Counted from the first letter of the stretch, positions 22,901-35,040 are shown. The stretch is DNA of 64,000 nucleotides from Paramacrobiotus metropolitanus (GCF_019649055.1 NW_026570232.1:496001-560000), one strand, 5' to 3'. Notes: generated by a model not told the origin, from the letters alone. Translations and numbers: made by a program.

Positions 22901-25900
22901 GCGTCGCTGCTGAAGTGTTAGTGCGGTTTTTTCAGTGTTGTTTTCGGTTATTTTAGCAGGATAACCAGTCGCACGACTCTGATGATGCAATGCGTGAGGA
23001 ACTTGACCGTCTGCGCCAGAGTGCCGCCGAAACGGAAACCCAAGTGCGTAGTTACAACGAGCTGGAAGAGAAATATACCGAGAAGGTGTCGAGCTTGCAG
23101 GTAACGATTGTGGTGCATCTCTGCACTTGTATTATTTAAAACGCCTGCTAATAGATTAGATAGCTTTTGAATGCGGTCTTTTTCTTTTATAGCGCTTACG
23201 GGAGGAACTTGAAAGTTTGAGGGGCCACTCTGCAGAACAAAGCCAGAACGATGGAAACCGACAGGAGGAAGTCGATAAATTGCGTCAGAGGATATCTCAG
23301 CTTGAAAACGCTCTCACGGTTTGTTTGTTTCAGCATTTAATTTGCGATAAGTTTTAATTAAAGTGGATTGCAGGAAAGTGAATCAAAACATCACGAGACT
23401 GCGAAACATGCGCGGGATGAAGGATTTGAACACGCAAAGGTAGAGGAAGCGTTCCGACGAGGCTTTACCGTAGCCATTTTATTTTACCATGGTTAATTTA
23501 TTCTCTGCAGAACCAGTACGAGCCGGAAGTTCACAAAGCTGACAAAGCGCATCGAGAAATGTTGTCTAGATTGCTGCCTCATGTGAATGTTGACCCTTCT
23601 TTGGTAAGTCCAACATTCGTCCGTTGTTGTACGAATACTACCCAAGTACAGGGTTATCGCGCCAAGTGTGGACAGTAACAAAAAATTCCCGATTGCAACC
23701 ATTGAAGTCAAAAATTTTACGTTAATTTTTTAAGATGGATATTGATCTATAGCAGCTTCCTTAGCCATCTTTCCGCCCTAAAAGCTACAATGCAGGAAAC
23801 GGGAGCCGAAGTTTTACTTTCAGCTTTTTCCGAAAAATTGCACTGCTTAACGAGAAAAAATCATGTTTAATTGGCAATATTTTAAAAATAAAAATGCTGG
23901 ACGAATGAGAATCACCAAAATAATAATAACGTAATGTTTTAATGATCCCTTTCTAACTTCCGTTAAACCATTAACATCTCCAACGCAACCCGCTATCCAG
24001 GCAACAACATTCTTCGAAATGTAGGTTTTAACATACAAGTCTATGGGAGATACCTCTTGTTTTGAATTCACCACAAGCAGTGGTCGTGCTAGAATTTTTC
24101 GCTAACCGGTAACAAATAACCTTTAAAGCACTCAATAGTTTACGAAAAAAATTACGCTAAAACACCCGTTACTGAATTTCTGAGAGGGGTCATTATAAGC
24201 ATTGAAAAACTGACCGTTACCTCTTCCCCTTAAGCCATGCACGGCTACTTCCGGACACATCAACATATACCAGTTTTGGTTTCACTGAATTCGCAATAAA
24301 AAGTTACTCTAGAGAAAAGCAAAATATACAGCAAAATGATTTACAGGAATATTTCTCGATTTATTTTGCGCAGCTGTCCACACTTGGCGCGATAACCCTG
24401 TACATGTAATGCATACGAGTACAAGTACACTTTTTTGTAATACTGTAATTAAATCGTGATTTGGTTACAGAATCGTGGGGATTGGTTAGCGCAGTTTGAA
24501 GGTTCAGCTCGCAGTTCGCTTCAGTCTGCTGATAAATCCGATGAGGTGTGTGGCACTATGGCAGTTTAGAAATACTGACATGAATGTACCTTTTATCTGA
24601 ATCTACTTTTTAACTCAGGTGGGTGAACTTAGAAGGCAGTTGGATGAACTGAAAGGAGCCCACGAAGCTGCCGAACGCTATCGGGTAGCACTGAATCAGA
24701 CTGAGGAGAAATTGCGCTCTGTGGAGCGTAGTGTGGAGTCAGAAGAGGAAAAGTGGGAATTGGTTGAGAAAAAAGCTTTGGATTATGAAGATAAATGTAA
24801 AAATTTGGAAACTCAGTTGTCGGAGGTATGATCTGCAGTATTAAATGCCTAGTATTGAAGGCTGCGCTCACTTTCAGATATGCAGGTGGTCAGTGAGAAG
24901 GAGAATGTTCATAAACTTCTGGAAGAACGTTCCTCTTCGATCACTGAGGTGGTACACGATTTAGTGCATTAATGACGTTTTGTGTAGTTTATTGTATTTT
25001 AATAAAAGTGAACTTGTGTCACTGTAACGCTACTTGCATATTTTAGATGGAACACCGTCTGCGCGAAAATGAAGAGCGTCTGCGCGCCTTTTCTGCCGTG
25101 GAGAGCAGACTGAACAGCCTTCAAGAGGAAGCCGAAAGAATGAAAGCGGATCTGGGCGAGACACGCCGCCATAAAGATGAACTGCTGTCTGAGGTGACGT
25201 CACTGCGAGAGAACTTGAGTGAAGCGCAGCGGCTTCGTAGCGAGCATGAAGAACGGATTGATAGCTTATTGGCGGAAGTCAATGAACGACGAGTGTCGTC
25301 TGGTGATACGAATGACCTCCGAAGGGTAAGCTGCTCACGAACCAATTTGGATGAATTAAATACATACGCAGAACACTGATTGTCTAGGAAGTGCAGGATT
25401 TGCGTAATTCCCTTGACTTTGAACGGGATAATGCCCGGAAATTGGCTCAAGAAGTGATACGCTCCAAAAGGTATGATACGTATCTTCTGATTTTAAATGC
25501 CAGCTGGTTTGACACGCTCCAGCTTTCAATGGAAACCTGATAAAAAGACAAAACATCGGGTCTCGCCCACTTCGGAAGTGTTGCTGGTCCCTGTTGACAC
25601 AAGTTGTTTGTTTAGCTTGATTCAAAGCGGTTTGGATGCGCTGCGGAAAGAAGAGGATACGGTTTTGAGACTCCAGCAGGTCAGTGTTTCATTTATGTTT
25701 TGATCTTGAACGTTCTGTTGAGCGTTTGCTGGGTACCAATCACAGGCTTTGGAGTCCTACCAGCGTGGTGTCAATGGCACTGATGGTGGGGGAGACCGCA
25801 TTATTCATGACGTGAGTTTTGTATCCTTCTAACGCTGAATACATATGTGTTTTATCGTACGGTCGTACATTTATTTAACACCGAAAAATGCTGCACCGAA

Positions 25901-26352
25901 GTGGTTTTTTTGTTTTTCTGCCCTGGTCTAGATATTTTTGTATTTACCATGAATTTTGTAGACAGCGCACCGGTAGAAGTGACAGTGAAGGGGACCGCGG
26001 TATCGTGCGTAAGGTATGAAAGTAATTTCAAGCATGCAATCAATTTTGATACGATTATTTATTTTCACCACACTAACAGAAGCGGAAGCGGTTGTCGAAG
26101 CGCAGTTTTTTGAAAGGTACCCATGACGCTTGCATGTCGTCTCGGGGATTTGTTTGTTTGTTCGTTCGTTGTTTTCGCTTCGTTTTTCCGTTTTTTTTTG
26201 TGAAAGTTTGTTCATTTTTGTTTGAAAGTTGTGATTGATTCATTGCTTTAAACGTTTTGTGAGAATGTCAATACGGGAATTAATACAAAAATAAACGGTT
26301 TTTCTTATTACAGCCTTCTTATGCGGTACCTGAAGAACTGCGATACGATTAA
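19993..26352 (+). CDS. Kinectin / ribosome-binding protein 1 (RRBP1)-like ER coiled-coil protein
   Basis: Seventeen coding exons: 19993-20764, 21658-21779, 21974-22098, 22204-22461, 22743-22893, 22957-23100, 23193-23318, 23374-23439, 23511-23603, 24471-24545, 24619-24825, 24886-24948, 25047-25325, 25388-25470, 25616-25679, 25746-25811, 26314-26352, giving about 910 residues with all phases consistent. The protein starts with one membrane anchor (FGIEIIAALIGVGGIAAAYF), then a TYEEALAEQR patch like the kinectin ETLYDEVLAKQK, then a long Lys/Glu/Ala/Pro-rich basic segment, then heptad coiled coils. The region HREMLSRLLPHVNVDPSL, DWLAQFEGSA and LRSVERSVESEEEKWELVE matches the conserved block of kinectin and RRBP1. 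Role by family: ER-membrane anchor for ribosomes or kinesin. An ATG at 19963 also reads in frame but lies before the likely 5' UTR acceptor. One intron holds a DNA transposon. Confidence 0.9.
23649..23675 (+). repeat. Left terminal inverted repeat of the intronic MITE
   Basis: 27 bases, identical to the reverse complement of 24374-24400. Confidence 0.9.
24374..24400 (-). repeat. Right terminal inverted repeat of the intronic MITE
   Basis: 27 bases, identical to the reverse complement of 23649-23675. Confidence 0.9.
25962..26116 (+). other. Possible alternative 3' exons of the kinectin-like gene
   Basis: Two exon-like units, 25962-26013 and 26080-26116, each have AG before and GT after. Neither fits the main reading frame through to the last exon. 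Including the first would end the protein quickly with TAHR and a stop. Including only the second would give a basic KRKRLSKRSFLK tail that runs into the last exon in another frame. Kinectin-family genes are known for alternatively spliced 3' exons. Whether these units are used is unknown. Confidence 0.35.
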
Positions 26353-26983
26353 TCCGGCGCCTCGGAATATTTTTGTGAATTGTGACTGTGTGGGTTCCCA
26401 GCGGAAGTAGATCGTCCATTTATGCATCGAGTCCGTCGTGTCTTTTCTACCACAGCCCGATTATAACCTCCTTTTAATCCTCATTGGGGTGTTTTTATAA
26501 ATATATTTATTTGGATTTGTACTGCTGGTTTATTGCTAGTGAGACAGAGAGGAGGATTTATTCATTCCGTTTATTGTTAATGGTCCTAGTATGCTCAGTT
26601 CATGTTTCATTAGGCTGTTTTTGGTCACAGTTTGTTTGTTTTTTAGAAAGACTGGTTGGGTGCGTTAATTTAATTATTATTCTGTTTTTACGGTCGCTTT
26701 TACCTCGTGAATGTGTAAATGAGAATGCTATTTGAGAGTTATGCTTTACTTGTTTTTATCTCTTTTTAACTGTGCACAAACAAAATGAATTGCAAAATGG
26801 TAATCACTCGGCTGCGTACAGCGTCACATTGGACAGCAGTTAAACACTGTTGGCATTTGTCATAAACAGAAAATTAAAGTAATTTACTAGAAAAACTTGG
26901 AAAGCACCGTAAAGTTCATGTGGCTGCGGAGAAAGAGACGAGCGTTTCGCTGTACGATTTGTTTCGAAGGAGATAAGTTAGGC
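26353..26983. other. Convergent 3' UTR region
   Basis: Lies between the kinectin-like and RPB9 stop codons, rich in T and AT. Holds both 3' UTRs. No gene recognised. Confidence 0.5.
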
Positions 26984-28043
26984 TCATTCCGTCCATCTGT
27001 GATTGCAGTTTTGAGCAGCACACACATAATATAGCCGCATTTCCTCCTAAAAATCAACCACCTTCGAAACAACGCCGCAATCAGAGAGCGTGGAAAATGC
27101 ACTCACTTCTCCGCGCCGAGACTGAGCCTGAAAGAACACAGCGCCACGATGACCACATTTCGGGCAAGGGTGATCTTCCGTCCGAGGAAGACAGGGATCG
27201 GCCACCACATCCCCGTTAATCTGCGTCAGTTCACTAGAACAAAACACTTTATGTGTGCAAAATCAAAAAGTACCAAACTTCCTTTCGCCGTTAATTACTT
27301 GACTTTATGGAGAATTTTGTTGACGTATACGCAGCTATTAGAAGCTTGTTGAGCGTATTCGCAGTTCCGACACTGTAAATGCGTAACGAAATTACATACA
27401 CTTCGTAAGCATAAAAAAAATCTGATATCTCCGAATCTCCGATACATTTTGGTTTTCGTAGCGATAAAAGAGCTCGCTTGTATTAATGTTTCCAAAGTGC
27501 GTTACAAAATTTGAGCACACATAATATGCGAGCCACGGCTTACCGTATAGGTCAACACTTTTCGCTCTTTATCTTCTCGGGGATACAACATGTTGTTGCT
27601 AAATAGAAGGACATAATTAGTTGATTTATACAGCTACAACGAATAAACGTAAGTTAAGTGGCACATAAATTTTTAAATGTAATGTATTTTGTATAACACC
27701 AAGAACTTACTATAGGTATAGTACAGTACGTACTTGATAACAGACTATAGTAAGTACTTGATATCACGCATTTAAAGCGCTGCCGATAATGCGCTGCTGT
27801 ACAAAACGTGTTATTACTGTAGTTCCGTTGCGCGCAGTTTTACGAAAAGGGGTACTGTCAATACAATATTTTCTAACTCCTGTCACATTTCGGCGTAACA
27901 AGTGGACTATCCAGCGTTTGTTACGTAAGCTTGCCGTTTCGGGTTTACCATTCTGGGCAAAACATAATTCCCACGAATCCTGGACCGACATCGATCTTTT
28001 CCACCGCCGGTCGAGGAGACCCGCTGCTCACAGAATGCGACAT
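26984..28043 (-). CDS. POLR2I: RNA polymerase II subunit RPB9
   Basis: Complete gene, five exons in transcript order: 28043-27949, 27598-27544, 27372-27299, 27233-27107, 27046-26984; 137 residues. The phases fit exactly; the first junction splits a cysteine codon of the N-terminal zinc ribbon. Motifs in order: [17 protein letters not shown], then [19 protein letters not shown] (first zinc ribbon, two CxxC pairs), then [20 protein letters not shown], then [20 protein letters not shown] and [18 protein letters not shown], the TFIIS-like second ribbon and classic RPB9 C terminus. Between the last cysteine pair there are more residues than the usual CxxC (CAAQNC). RPB9 sits on the polymerase jaw and affects start-site choice, fidelity and backtracking. 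The first exon was found by following the zinc-ribbon frame upstream across a 350-bp intron. Confidence 0.95.
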
Positions 28044-29209
28044 CCTTCTGCTGTTTTGCGTGTATTTACTGCGCCGCCACAGTAGTCAACCGGTCATTCA
28101 CTGACTTCCGGTCGGACAACAGAAAATTCAAAAGAACTGAAAACGGCCAAATTTCGAATTTTCGCAGCAGTCTCCCACATAACGAATAATAACGCTCATA
28201 AGAAAGAATCTAATTCCCAAAGGAATTGCCTTACCAAGGGAATGTATTCTGGTGTGGAATGAATGGTGCCGGATACAGATATCGGGAAAGCCGGAAAGTG
28301 ACCCAGTCGAAACGAAAGAAAACTGGAAGACTACTTTTATCACAGTGGTCCAGAAACTGTGGCAGACCAAGAAAATTTTAAGCTCGCATATGCATTTCGA
28401 AACGCAACATTTATGTACCTATGTGGAGCCAAAACGACAACAGACGCGACGTCAGCGATTTATCCTGGCCGCAGTCTGTTCGACGCGCCGGCAGCGGCAA
28501 AACTACTGCAGCACGTACTGACATACGATCTACAGAATACGATTACGTAGACATTTGATGCGCTTGGAAGACATCAAGACACTAATTTGTTTGCACCGGC
28601 AAAGTCAGTACTTCTAGTACTGGACCTGATACTGAGCGAAAGGCCGAAAGCTTATTATTAATTTCAAACAAAGATTTGTAAATTTCGTATTCCTAATTAA
28701 AGGATATGTATGGCTAACTGTCATTAATTCATATAATATGTTCGCACTTCCACCGGAAGTCAATGCAGTAAAGAATTGTTTGAAAACTCAATAAAATTAT
28801 TCTTCAAATCGTACGGAAACAGCACACTGTAGCGGACAGCCGTACGGCAAGTACTCCACTGCCTACAGCAGTGGGAGAATCGTCTACACGTAGGCACGAC
28901 ATACCTGCTATGTCATAGCATAGCGACACATTTTTTGAAATTTCATTTTGGATTAGCAGAGCCAGAACATCAATAAATTTTTGTCCTATCATTTTTTGCT
29001 CCTAGTGTTCGTGACGCTGTTGTTCATCGGTCAGCAAAATTAGTCGGACTGTTTGCCGCTTCATATTTTAGCCTGAACAAAATTCAAGAATCACTGGGTG
29101 CCAGCTGCCAGCAGCCAGAATGGCAGCTGCAGTGCTGTTTCAGCGGACGATATTTGGTCGAAAAAGACTCACAGGAACGTTTGTTGTCTGAGCTTGCAGC
29201 GTGCGCACC
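28044..29209. other. Divergent intergenic region of RPB9 and the C5-epimerase gene
   Basis: Holds promoters for RPB9 (leftward) and the epimerase (rightward). One unsupported plus-strand ORF lies at 28359-28550. Confidence 0.4.
28359..28550 (+). CDS. Unrecognised ORF, possibly one exon or a relic
   Basis: About 63 codons ending in TAG, reading LAYAFRNATFMYLCGAK and later LFDAPAAAKLLQHVL. The composition looks protein-like and it is preceded by an acceptor-like TTTTATCACAG ending at 28347. There is no ATG in this frame and no upstream partner I can defend. I do not recognise the family. It may be an exon, a pseudogene fragment or chance. Confidence 0.2.
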   Translation: MADQENFKLAYAFRNATFMYLCGAKTTTDATSAIYPGRSLFDAPAAAKLLQHVLTYDLQNTIT

Positions 29210-31950
29210 ATGCGATTCCTCATCAGGATGCGTTTCATTCTCCCATTTCTGGTCGGGGCATTTGTCGCATTCCTGGCTTCCATTGCCTATTGGAGAAGTA
29301 ATTGCCAGCCGATAACCACTAAACTGAAACCTCGCGGCGCCTATACCCATGCAGCATCATCGGCCAATGCATCTTGGCAGAAGATTCCCTGCATTATCAA
29401 CGGCAATCGCCGCAATCCCGTCGACTGCCGTGTGGAACCCTCCAACGAGGTCTTCCTTCCATTTTCCTTTATTGCTCGCTATTTTGAAATAACCGGCAAG
29501 ATTGAAACGGACAAAAAATCGCTGAACGCGGAGAAGTTCTTCAATTGGCAGCATAGCTACGCCAAATTGATTTTGCCTAAATTGCCTTACGAGAGCGATG
29601 GAATTTTTATGTCATTTGACAATTATAATGTTGAAGTGCGCGATCGTGTCAAATGCATTAGTGCCATAGAAGGTGAGATGCGGAATTGACGCGGTTATTT
29701 TCTTTAGATGATTACTTGCTTTATGAGTCTTATGACTGATTGCATTTTAATATTGCATTTTAATATTGCATATTTTCCGTAACTTTAGCTCGTAATCTTA
29801 CCAAAGAATAAAGGAGTAGTGCAATAATTGCACTATTCCTTTATTCTTTTGGTAAGATTACTGCAATAGAAGGAAGAATAAAGAAGCGTTTAATCTGTAT
29901 CAGTATAACGTTACTGTTATGATGGATTTGTGATTGTTAAGTTGCGAAATTTTTTATGCTAAAATATAAAACTAAATAATTCGGTATGTTATGCTAAAAT
30001 ATAAAATATGTCTCAGTATTGTAATAAGGATAGTAAAATGGAAACTTTTGTGTGTTGTTAGATTCTAGTACAGTAACTTTTTTTTTGGTATGAATGCTAC
30101 GAGTAGGCAAGATCGCCCCAACCATTTTACATCACTTCTTATGGTTAGTAGCACTTCTTAGTAGCTTAGTAGTGGTTTGCTGAAGTAGTGCAAAGCGACA
30201 TCGTGACGTTATGAATAATTATTTAAAATTTATTTCTGGCCTGGAAAAGTTTGCGTGAGGGTAAGGGTACCGTTTTGCATTAACGAAGTGGATTGTGATT
30301 GCAGGAGTGCCTGTCTCGTCGCAATGGTCGACTTCCGGACACGTTTATCCCGTGCAAGTCGCCCAGTTCGGCCTGAGTCATTACAGCAAGAACATCTCGG
30401 AAGAGCGGCCACGGCATCGGCTGGTAGCCAATTTTGAGCGGGATTTTGATTTTGACGTGCCGCGGGGTTCCTACGCGGAGCGGATTGAGGATAGCGAAAA
30501 AGAATTATGGGTGCTGAATTTTTCTGCTCCAGGTTCGCATTACTTGTCATAAATAAGTATTCAGCGTTTCGCAACATTTTTAATTGCGACCAGGTACCAT
30601 ATGAACTGTGGATGATAGTAAACCATGAAAACGTGAATTACAAAGTTGTAAAGGTTTGATTATTTCTAAATGTGAAGTGTCAGATGTAATTCGACATTCA
30701 TGAAAATTTAACTGTGCTATTTGTCTGCCGTTAGAAATTTGACGTGGACTTTAAAAAAGTGATTGTTGATAACATTGATAACTTGTTACTGCCTTATTTA
30801 ATTACTGGCTTTTCAGAAGTGCTGCCGGTGTTACCAGTAACAATTAGGTGACATTATTTGTACTGTAGTCGACTTTGTTCTGCAGTTTAGTTATCTGATT
30901 TTGCTCGCAGTGAATTATACCTCTCCCGGCATACCCATTCCATTTCCGGATACTGGTGAACCATATGTTATTTTTGGCGTAAAATTCTACCGTCACGGTG
31001 CCATAAGCTTCCATCTGGAAGTTCAGGAAACGGAGCGCACAACCTATGAATTAATCTACGCATGCGGCGCCGACACCATTAGCACACAGGGCAACCGTGT
31101 GATTTATGGTCTGGGCTCCTGCTCCGAGTGGAATTATCTCGTGCGTGACGTGTATGTTGACCTGATTAAGGGCCTGAATCTCTACTACAAGAAATCCTCC
31201 AAGAAGGACAAAATCCGCTTCAACATGGCCCGCATGCGCATACAGCAGGCGGAACTGCACGGCCGGGGATTACTGGACGGCTTAACGCTGGCGTCGTCCG
31301 CCCATTCGGAGCTGTTTGAGAAAGCCGCCGACTGGCTGGTGAGGAGTCAGGATACGGTGGGTGGATGGCCCGTGACGGTCAAACGGAAGCTGGGCAGTGT
31401 GGAATTGGAGCCGCCGTGGTATTCGGCAATGGCCCAGGGTCAGGCCATGTCCACTCTGATACGAGCGTATAAGCGCTTGAAAAATCACAAATACCTCCAA
31501 GCCGCTGTGAAAGCGCTGGATCTGTTCTCGAAATCTTCGGAAGCCGGCGGGATATCGGCGGTCTTTATGAATAAGTTTGTCTGGTTTGAAGAGTACCCGA
31601 CGAATCCGCCGTCGTTCGTGTTAAACGGCTTTATTTACGCTTTGCTGGGATTGTATGATGTGAAAACGGTAGCGGATGGAAATGATGCGGAGCGCAGCGG
31701 AAAGCTGTTCGATACCGGTGTGGAATCTCTGAAAGCGCTGCTGCCGTTGTACGATACCGGCTCGGGATCGGTGTACGATCTGCGGCATTTTACATTGAAA
31801 GGGCCTCCGAATTTAGCCCGGTGGGATTACCATTCAACACATATCACGCAGTTACAGGTTATGAATTCCATTCATCCCGATCCAGTTTTTGCGGATTTTG
31901 CTGAGCGTTGGGCGCAGTATATGAAGGGCCAGCGGGCTGATCATAATTAG
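29210..31950 (+). CDS. GLCE: D-glucuronyl C5-epimerase (heparan sulfate modification)
   Basis: Three exons, 29210-29672, 30305-30532, 30911-31950; 576 residues. The start is the ATG at 29210 in a good context (cgcaccATG); an upstream GTG in frame was not used. A short cytoplasmic N terminus and one signal anchor (FILPFLVGAFVAFLASIAYW) make it a Golgi type II membrane protein. Family motifs: EVFLPFSFIARYFE, SFDNYNVEVRDRVKCI, VAQFGLSHYSKN, DWLVRSQDTVGGWP, PPWYSAMAQGQAMSTL, EEYPTNPPSFVLNGF, LPLYDTGSGSVYDLRHF and NLARWDYHSTHITQL. The enzyme converts glucuronic to iduronic acid in N-sulfated heparan chains. The protein ends in RADHN, as vertebrate enzymes end near RAKHN. The segment just after the exon 2/3 junction is more divergent. 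No frame break. Intron 1 contains a 70-nt palindrome. Confidence 0.95.
29792..29861. repeat. 70-nt near-perfect palindrome (hairpin) in intron 1 of the epimerase gene
   Basis: The left arm (29792-29825, starting GTAATCTTACCAAAG) pairs with the right arm (29827-29861, ending TTTTGGTAAGATTAC) with one mismatch and one base bulge in an A run. The loop is about one base. Confidence 0.85.
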
Positions 31951-32850
31951 CGGTTTTATAGAGTCAGACGAATGCCAGCTGTTTGCATCGACTATTGTGG
32001 TCGGTTTTCATTTGTCGAATTTGGTATTGATGTGGGTGTTGCCGTGAAATGTTGTATTTTAAGATAATTGTTGATGTGTCAAAAATGCTTAATTTTACTG
32101 TTTTACTTGTTTTTCATCCTCTTAAATTTGATCTCGTGTACCTTGTTTGCAACGGATGGTTTCTCCAAAGTTGTCGACTGTGATTTGTAAATAAGACAAG
32201 ATTCGCGCAGTAAAATTATTGTTGCAATGTGGTGAATGCGCGCGTTTTTCCGTTATTGTGTTATTCTCAAAATTTTCTTATTCCAGATTTTAGGAAGTAG
32301 TGGGCGACTGTAAACCAATCATGTTTGAACCGGGCTTCGTACACATACAATGTTAGATTTATTATTACATTTTAGTTCTACAGTTACACAAGTTACATTG
32401 GTTATGCTGTATGTACAGATAGTGCTGCATCCAAGCATGCTTGAATTTTTGGCTCTGAGTCTTCTGAAATTTGAATCACCTCAGAACCTCCGAGCCGGTG
32501 TGCCTCGATTTTTTAATATGTAGCTCCGCACTATGAAAACTGCATTTTTTTTAAATAAATAACTTTGTTTACCTGTGTTTGAATTTACTGTAATAGTATA
32601 GTACGACTTTTACATGTAGATGATTCAACTGAATAAGCCTCAATAAGGTGACCTACAATACTACGAGTACAATAATTCAAGTACCGGTATAACTGGTGCC
32701 CAACGGTCATCGTCTTAGAGATCGACAGGGTAGCTTTGAGGTGTATATATATAATTTCCATAAAATTTTATGATGCAATTAAATCAACAATCACAACCGA
32801 CAACTGCAGCTTGTTAATTTTGTAAATTGCTAGCGAATCACAGTAGAAAA
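31951..32850. other. Convergent intergenic region
   Basis: 3' UTR of the epimerase gene (AATAAA-type hexamers near 32555) and of the minus-strand gene ending at 32851. No further gene seen. Confidence 0.45.
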
Positions 32851-33587
32851 TCAGGATCTGTCAGATCCGAACATGGACAGCGCTTGCAGCGAGTTTTCCC
32901 GCAACATTTGACACTGACCATTCATTCTCAGCAACTGCCCATTCACATTGGCCACGTCTGTGCTTATGCCCTGCAAAATATTAGTTCATTTTTATGAGTT
33001 ACGATCACGTACCAATGGTACCATATACGAGTATGTACTAGTAAAAAATGCAAAAACAATTTGTTGATCCAAGAATTTATATATATACTTAGTAAGACTT
33101 AGTAAACATACATCAACTGTAAAGGCAGAAGAAAACGTATTCGTAACTCCAGTCTGCAAGGAGCAGATGTATCAACTCATTATCAACAGAACTCTTGAAA
33201 ATGGTCAACTTTATAGAAATAATTTATCTGCAGCATTGCAGAAAGAGGCTTAGCACAATCAAGCACACTTGTGTAAGATTGTTGTTGAAAAATTCATACT
33301 TGCGCGTTTTGCACGGCCTTAATCAGAAGTCTGTGGGACACAAACAGCTTTGCGGATGCTGCGGCCACTTCCGTCTGGATTAAATGTAGCAAATTTTTCC
33401 TCAACTTATTGTTTTCCTTATACGCTGCCTTCAAAACATTGTCTTCCTTGTGAGGAGGCTGTACGCGGTCGCGCGAGGCGGAACTGGAAGTGGACACAAT
33501 TGTGCTGTCGCTCGTTGCGGACGAAACACTGAAAGTGCTCACACTGGCGTTGTCCACTACGGACATGGATTCGCTTGCTTCCATCAT
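32851..33587 (-). CDS. Small coiled-coil protein of unknown family
   Basis: Two exons in transcript order, 33587-33300 and 32970-32851, in phase 0; about 135 residues from the ATG at 33587. The first third is a Ser/Thr/Val-rich low-complexity stretch (SVSTFSVSSATSDS), followed by a charged helix (DNVLKAAYKENNKLRKNLLHL) and a long amphipathic helix through SHRLLIKAVQNAQ to NGQLLRMNGQCQMLRENSL. The shape recalls small subunits of coiled-coil assemblies such as BLOC-1 or BORC, but I do not recognise it and make no assignment. An acceptor-like site ends at 33597, so an upstream exon is possible; a candidate with good borders sits at about 34123-34160, but its phase does not fit. Confidence 0.5.
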
Positions 33588-34865
33588 TTCCAAATCTAGC
33601 AAAGGTGTTTTCTCGTTTTAGAATTACTGTCATCCTGTTAACCTGCGACTGCATTATTTTAACTTCGTACCTCTTATTAAAACGATGTGGTGACGCGATG
33701 CACAAATTATATCAGAGCGTCAATCAGGGTATAATTTTCCGCTGCTCGTTCATTAGGCGGATACCTTTGTGCCGAAAGAAAGCTGTACACAGAACCGAAA
33801 ACAGGATATGTCTTTACTTTATATCACAAACTTACAGAACGGAGAACTCGAGTCCTCGTGCAGTGTCTTCGAACTTACTGGTAGAGTTAGCGAAGAGTAC
33901 ACAAACAAATGGTATATCTATATTTTCAGGACTACCAAGTAATTTCGTTTATACTGGCAAAACGAGTTCACCAGTCAGCAGCTGACTCACTTAGCTACTC
34001 TAGAGTGGTTGATACATACGAGCTGATAAAACCGGCATGCCCGCGCGATACAATAGAATTATGTAGTTGTTCCATGGTACAGACACATTCGTAGTGAATC
34101 TTGGCTAGAAAACTCACATCCATACGTCTCGAACAAGGAACAATAAGTTTAACCAGTGATTCGGGGCCATCTGCAATAAAATTAATGGTGAATAACTAAT
34201 TTTTGAAGAATGAAGATAGGGATCGGAGCCTGAAAATGGTCATCAAAAACAGTATATAGATATAGTCATCATCATATAGATATATTATATGTAAATACTA
34301 CCGTACATGTACTTCTAATACTTCTAAGACGACATAAATATTATAATTACAAGCTGAGCACGGATGAATATTGGCTTGCGACTATTTTAGAATTTTGTTG
34401 CCGTCAAATCATGCAGTATGTTGCAACATCGTTAGAAATAAGCTGTTTCCCTAGAGCGAGCACCCGCCCTTGTCAGCCTTATGGCATCCATGGTAACAAG
34501 CTTTAAAGTGACCACTGGTCATGAGGTTCTGCAGACAGCAAGCAATAACTGGTCTCAGAACACCCCCATGACCGAGAGGTTTCTAACGCATTTTGAAGTA
34601 GAAAAATTGGATGAGCAGAAGCTGAGATCACCGGCGCCGAATGAGAGGGGCCGAAATCCTGGCACAGATAATTAGTATTCATATAATAACTGTAGATAAA
34701 TCGCACTGCAAATTGATTGAAGTACAGAAAAAATTAAAATAGAAGTGATCATAACTGCCATTGTACGCATAAACTACACAGTTACTCTAAATAATTTTTG
34801 CAGAAGTTTAAAAGAAATTTACAGATTTTAACCTGTTTTGTATTTATAACGGACTTGGTTCAAGC
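33588..34865. other. Region upstream of the coiled-coil gene
   Basis: Should hold the promoter and possibly a 5' exon of the gene ending at 32851. A short exon-like unit on the minus strand near 34123-34160 (GPESLVKLIVPCSRRMD) has AG/GT borders but no matching phase. Otherwise nothing recognised up to the LTR element. Confidence 0.35.
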
Positions 34866-34870
34866 TGGTT
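34866..34870. repeat. Target site duplication, left copy
   Basis: TGGTT directly before the left LTR, repeated directly after the right LTR. Confidence 0.85.
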
Positions 34871-34982
34871 TGTCACGGCGTAATAATAAATAGGAATATT
34901 TATTAGTACTCGCTTGGTCGCTGACTAATCTGATCAGCGAACCAAAACATACGGTACGCACGGTTGCTATGCACATCTGACA
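34871..34982 (-). repeat. LTR, 3' copy of the leftward element
   Basis: 112 bp, starts TGTCACGG and ends ATCTGACA, identical by eye to 39316-39427. The CCTCCCCC just inside is the complement of the polypurine tract. Confidence 0.95.
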
Positions 34983-35040
34983 CCTCCCCCAGTGGGGAAA
35001 ACCCACTCAGCCAAAAACATCCAGAAAATATTAAGAAAAA

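Larger units (their letters stand above)
23649..24400. mobile_element. 752-bp nonautonomous DNA transposon (MITE-like) in a kinectin intron
   Basis: Perfect 27-bp terminal inverted repeats lie at 23649-23675 and 24374-24400, beginning CAGGGTTATCGCGCCAAGTG. Both ends are flanked by TA (23647-23648 and 24401-24402), which fits a TA target duplication as in Tc1/mariner-type elements. The interior shows no transposase-like ORF. It makes up most of the 867-bp intron between exons 9 and 10 of the kinectin-like gene, which would be about 115 bp without it. Confidence 0.85.

Noticed and set aside
27764-27991. 75-codon minus-strand ORF reading [15 protein letters not shown]
   Set aside because: It is the wrong frame of the first RPB9 exon, which reads MFCPEC in the frame that splices correctly.
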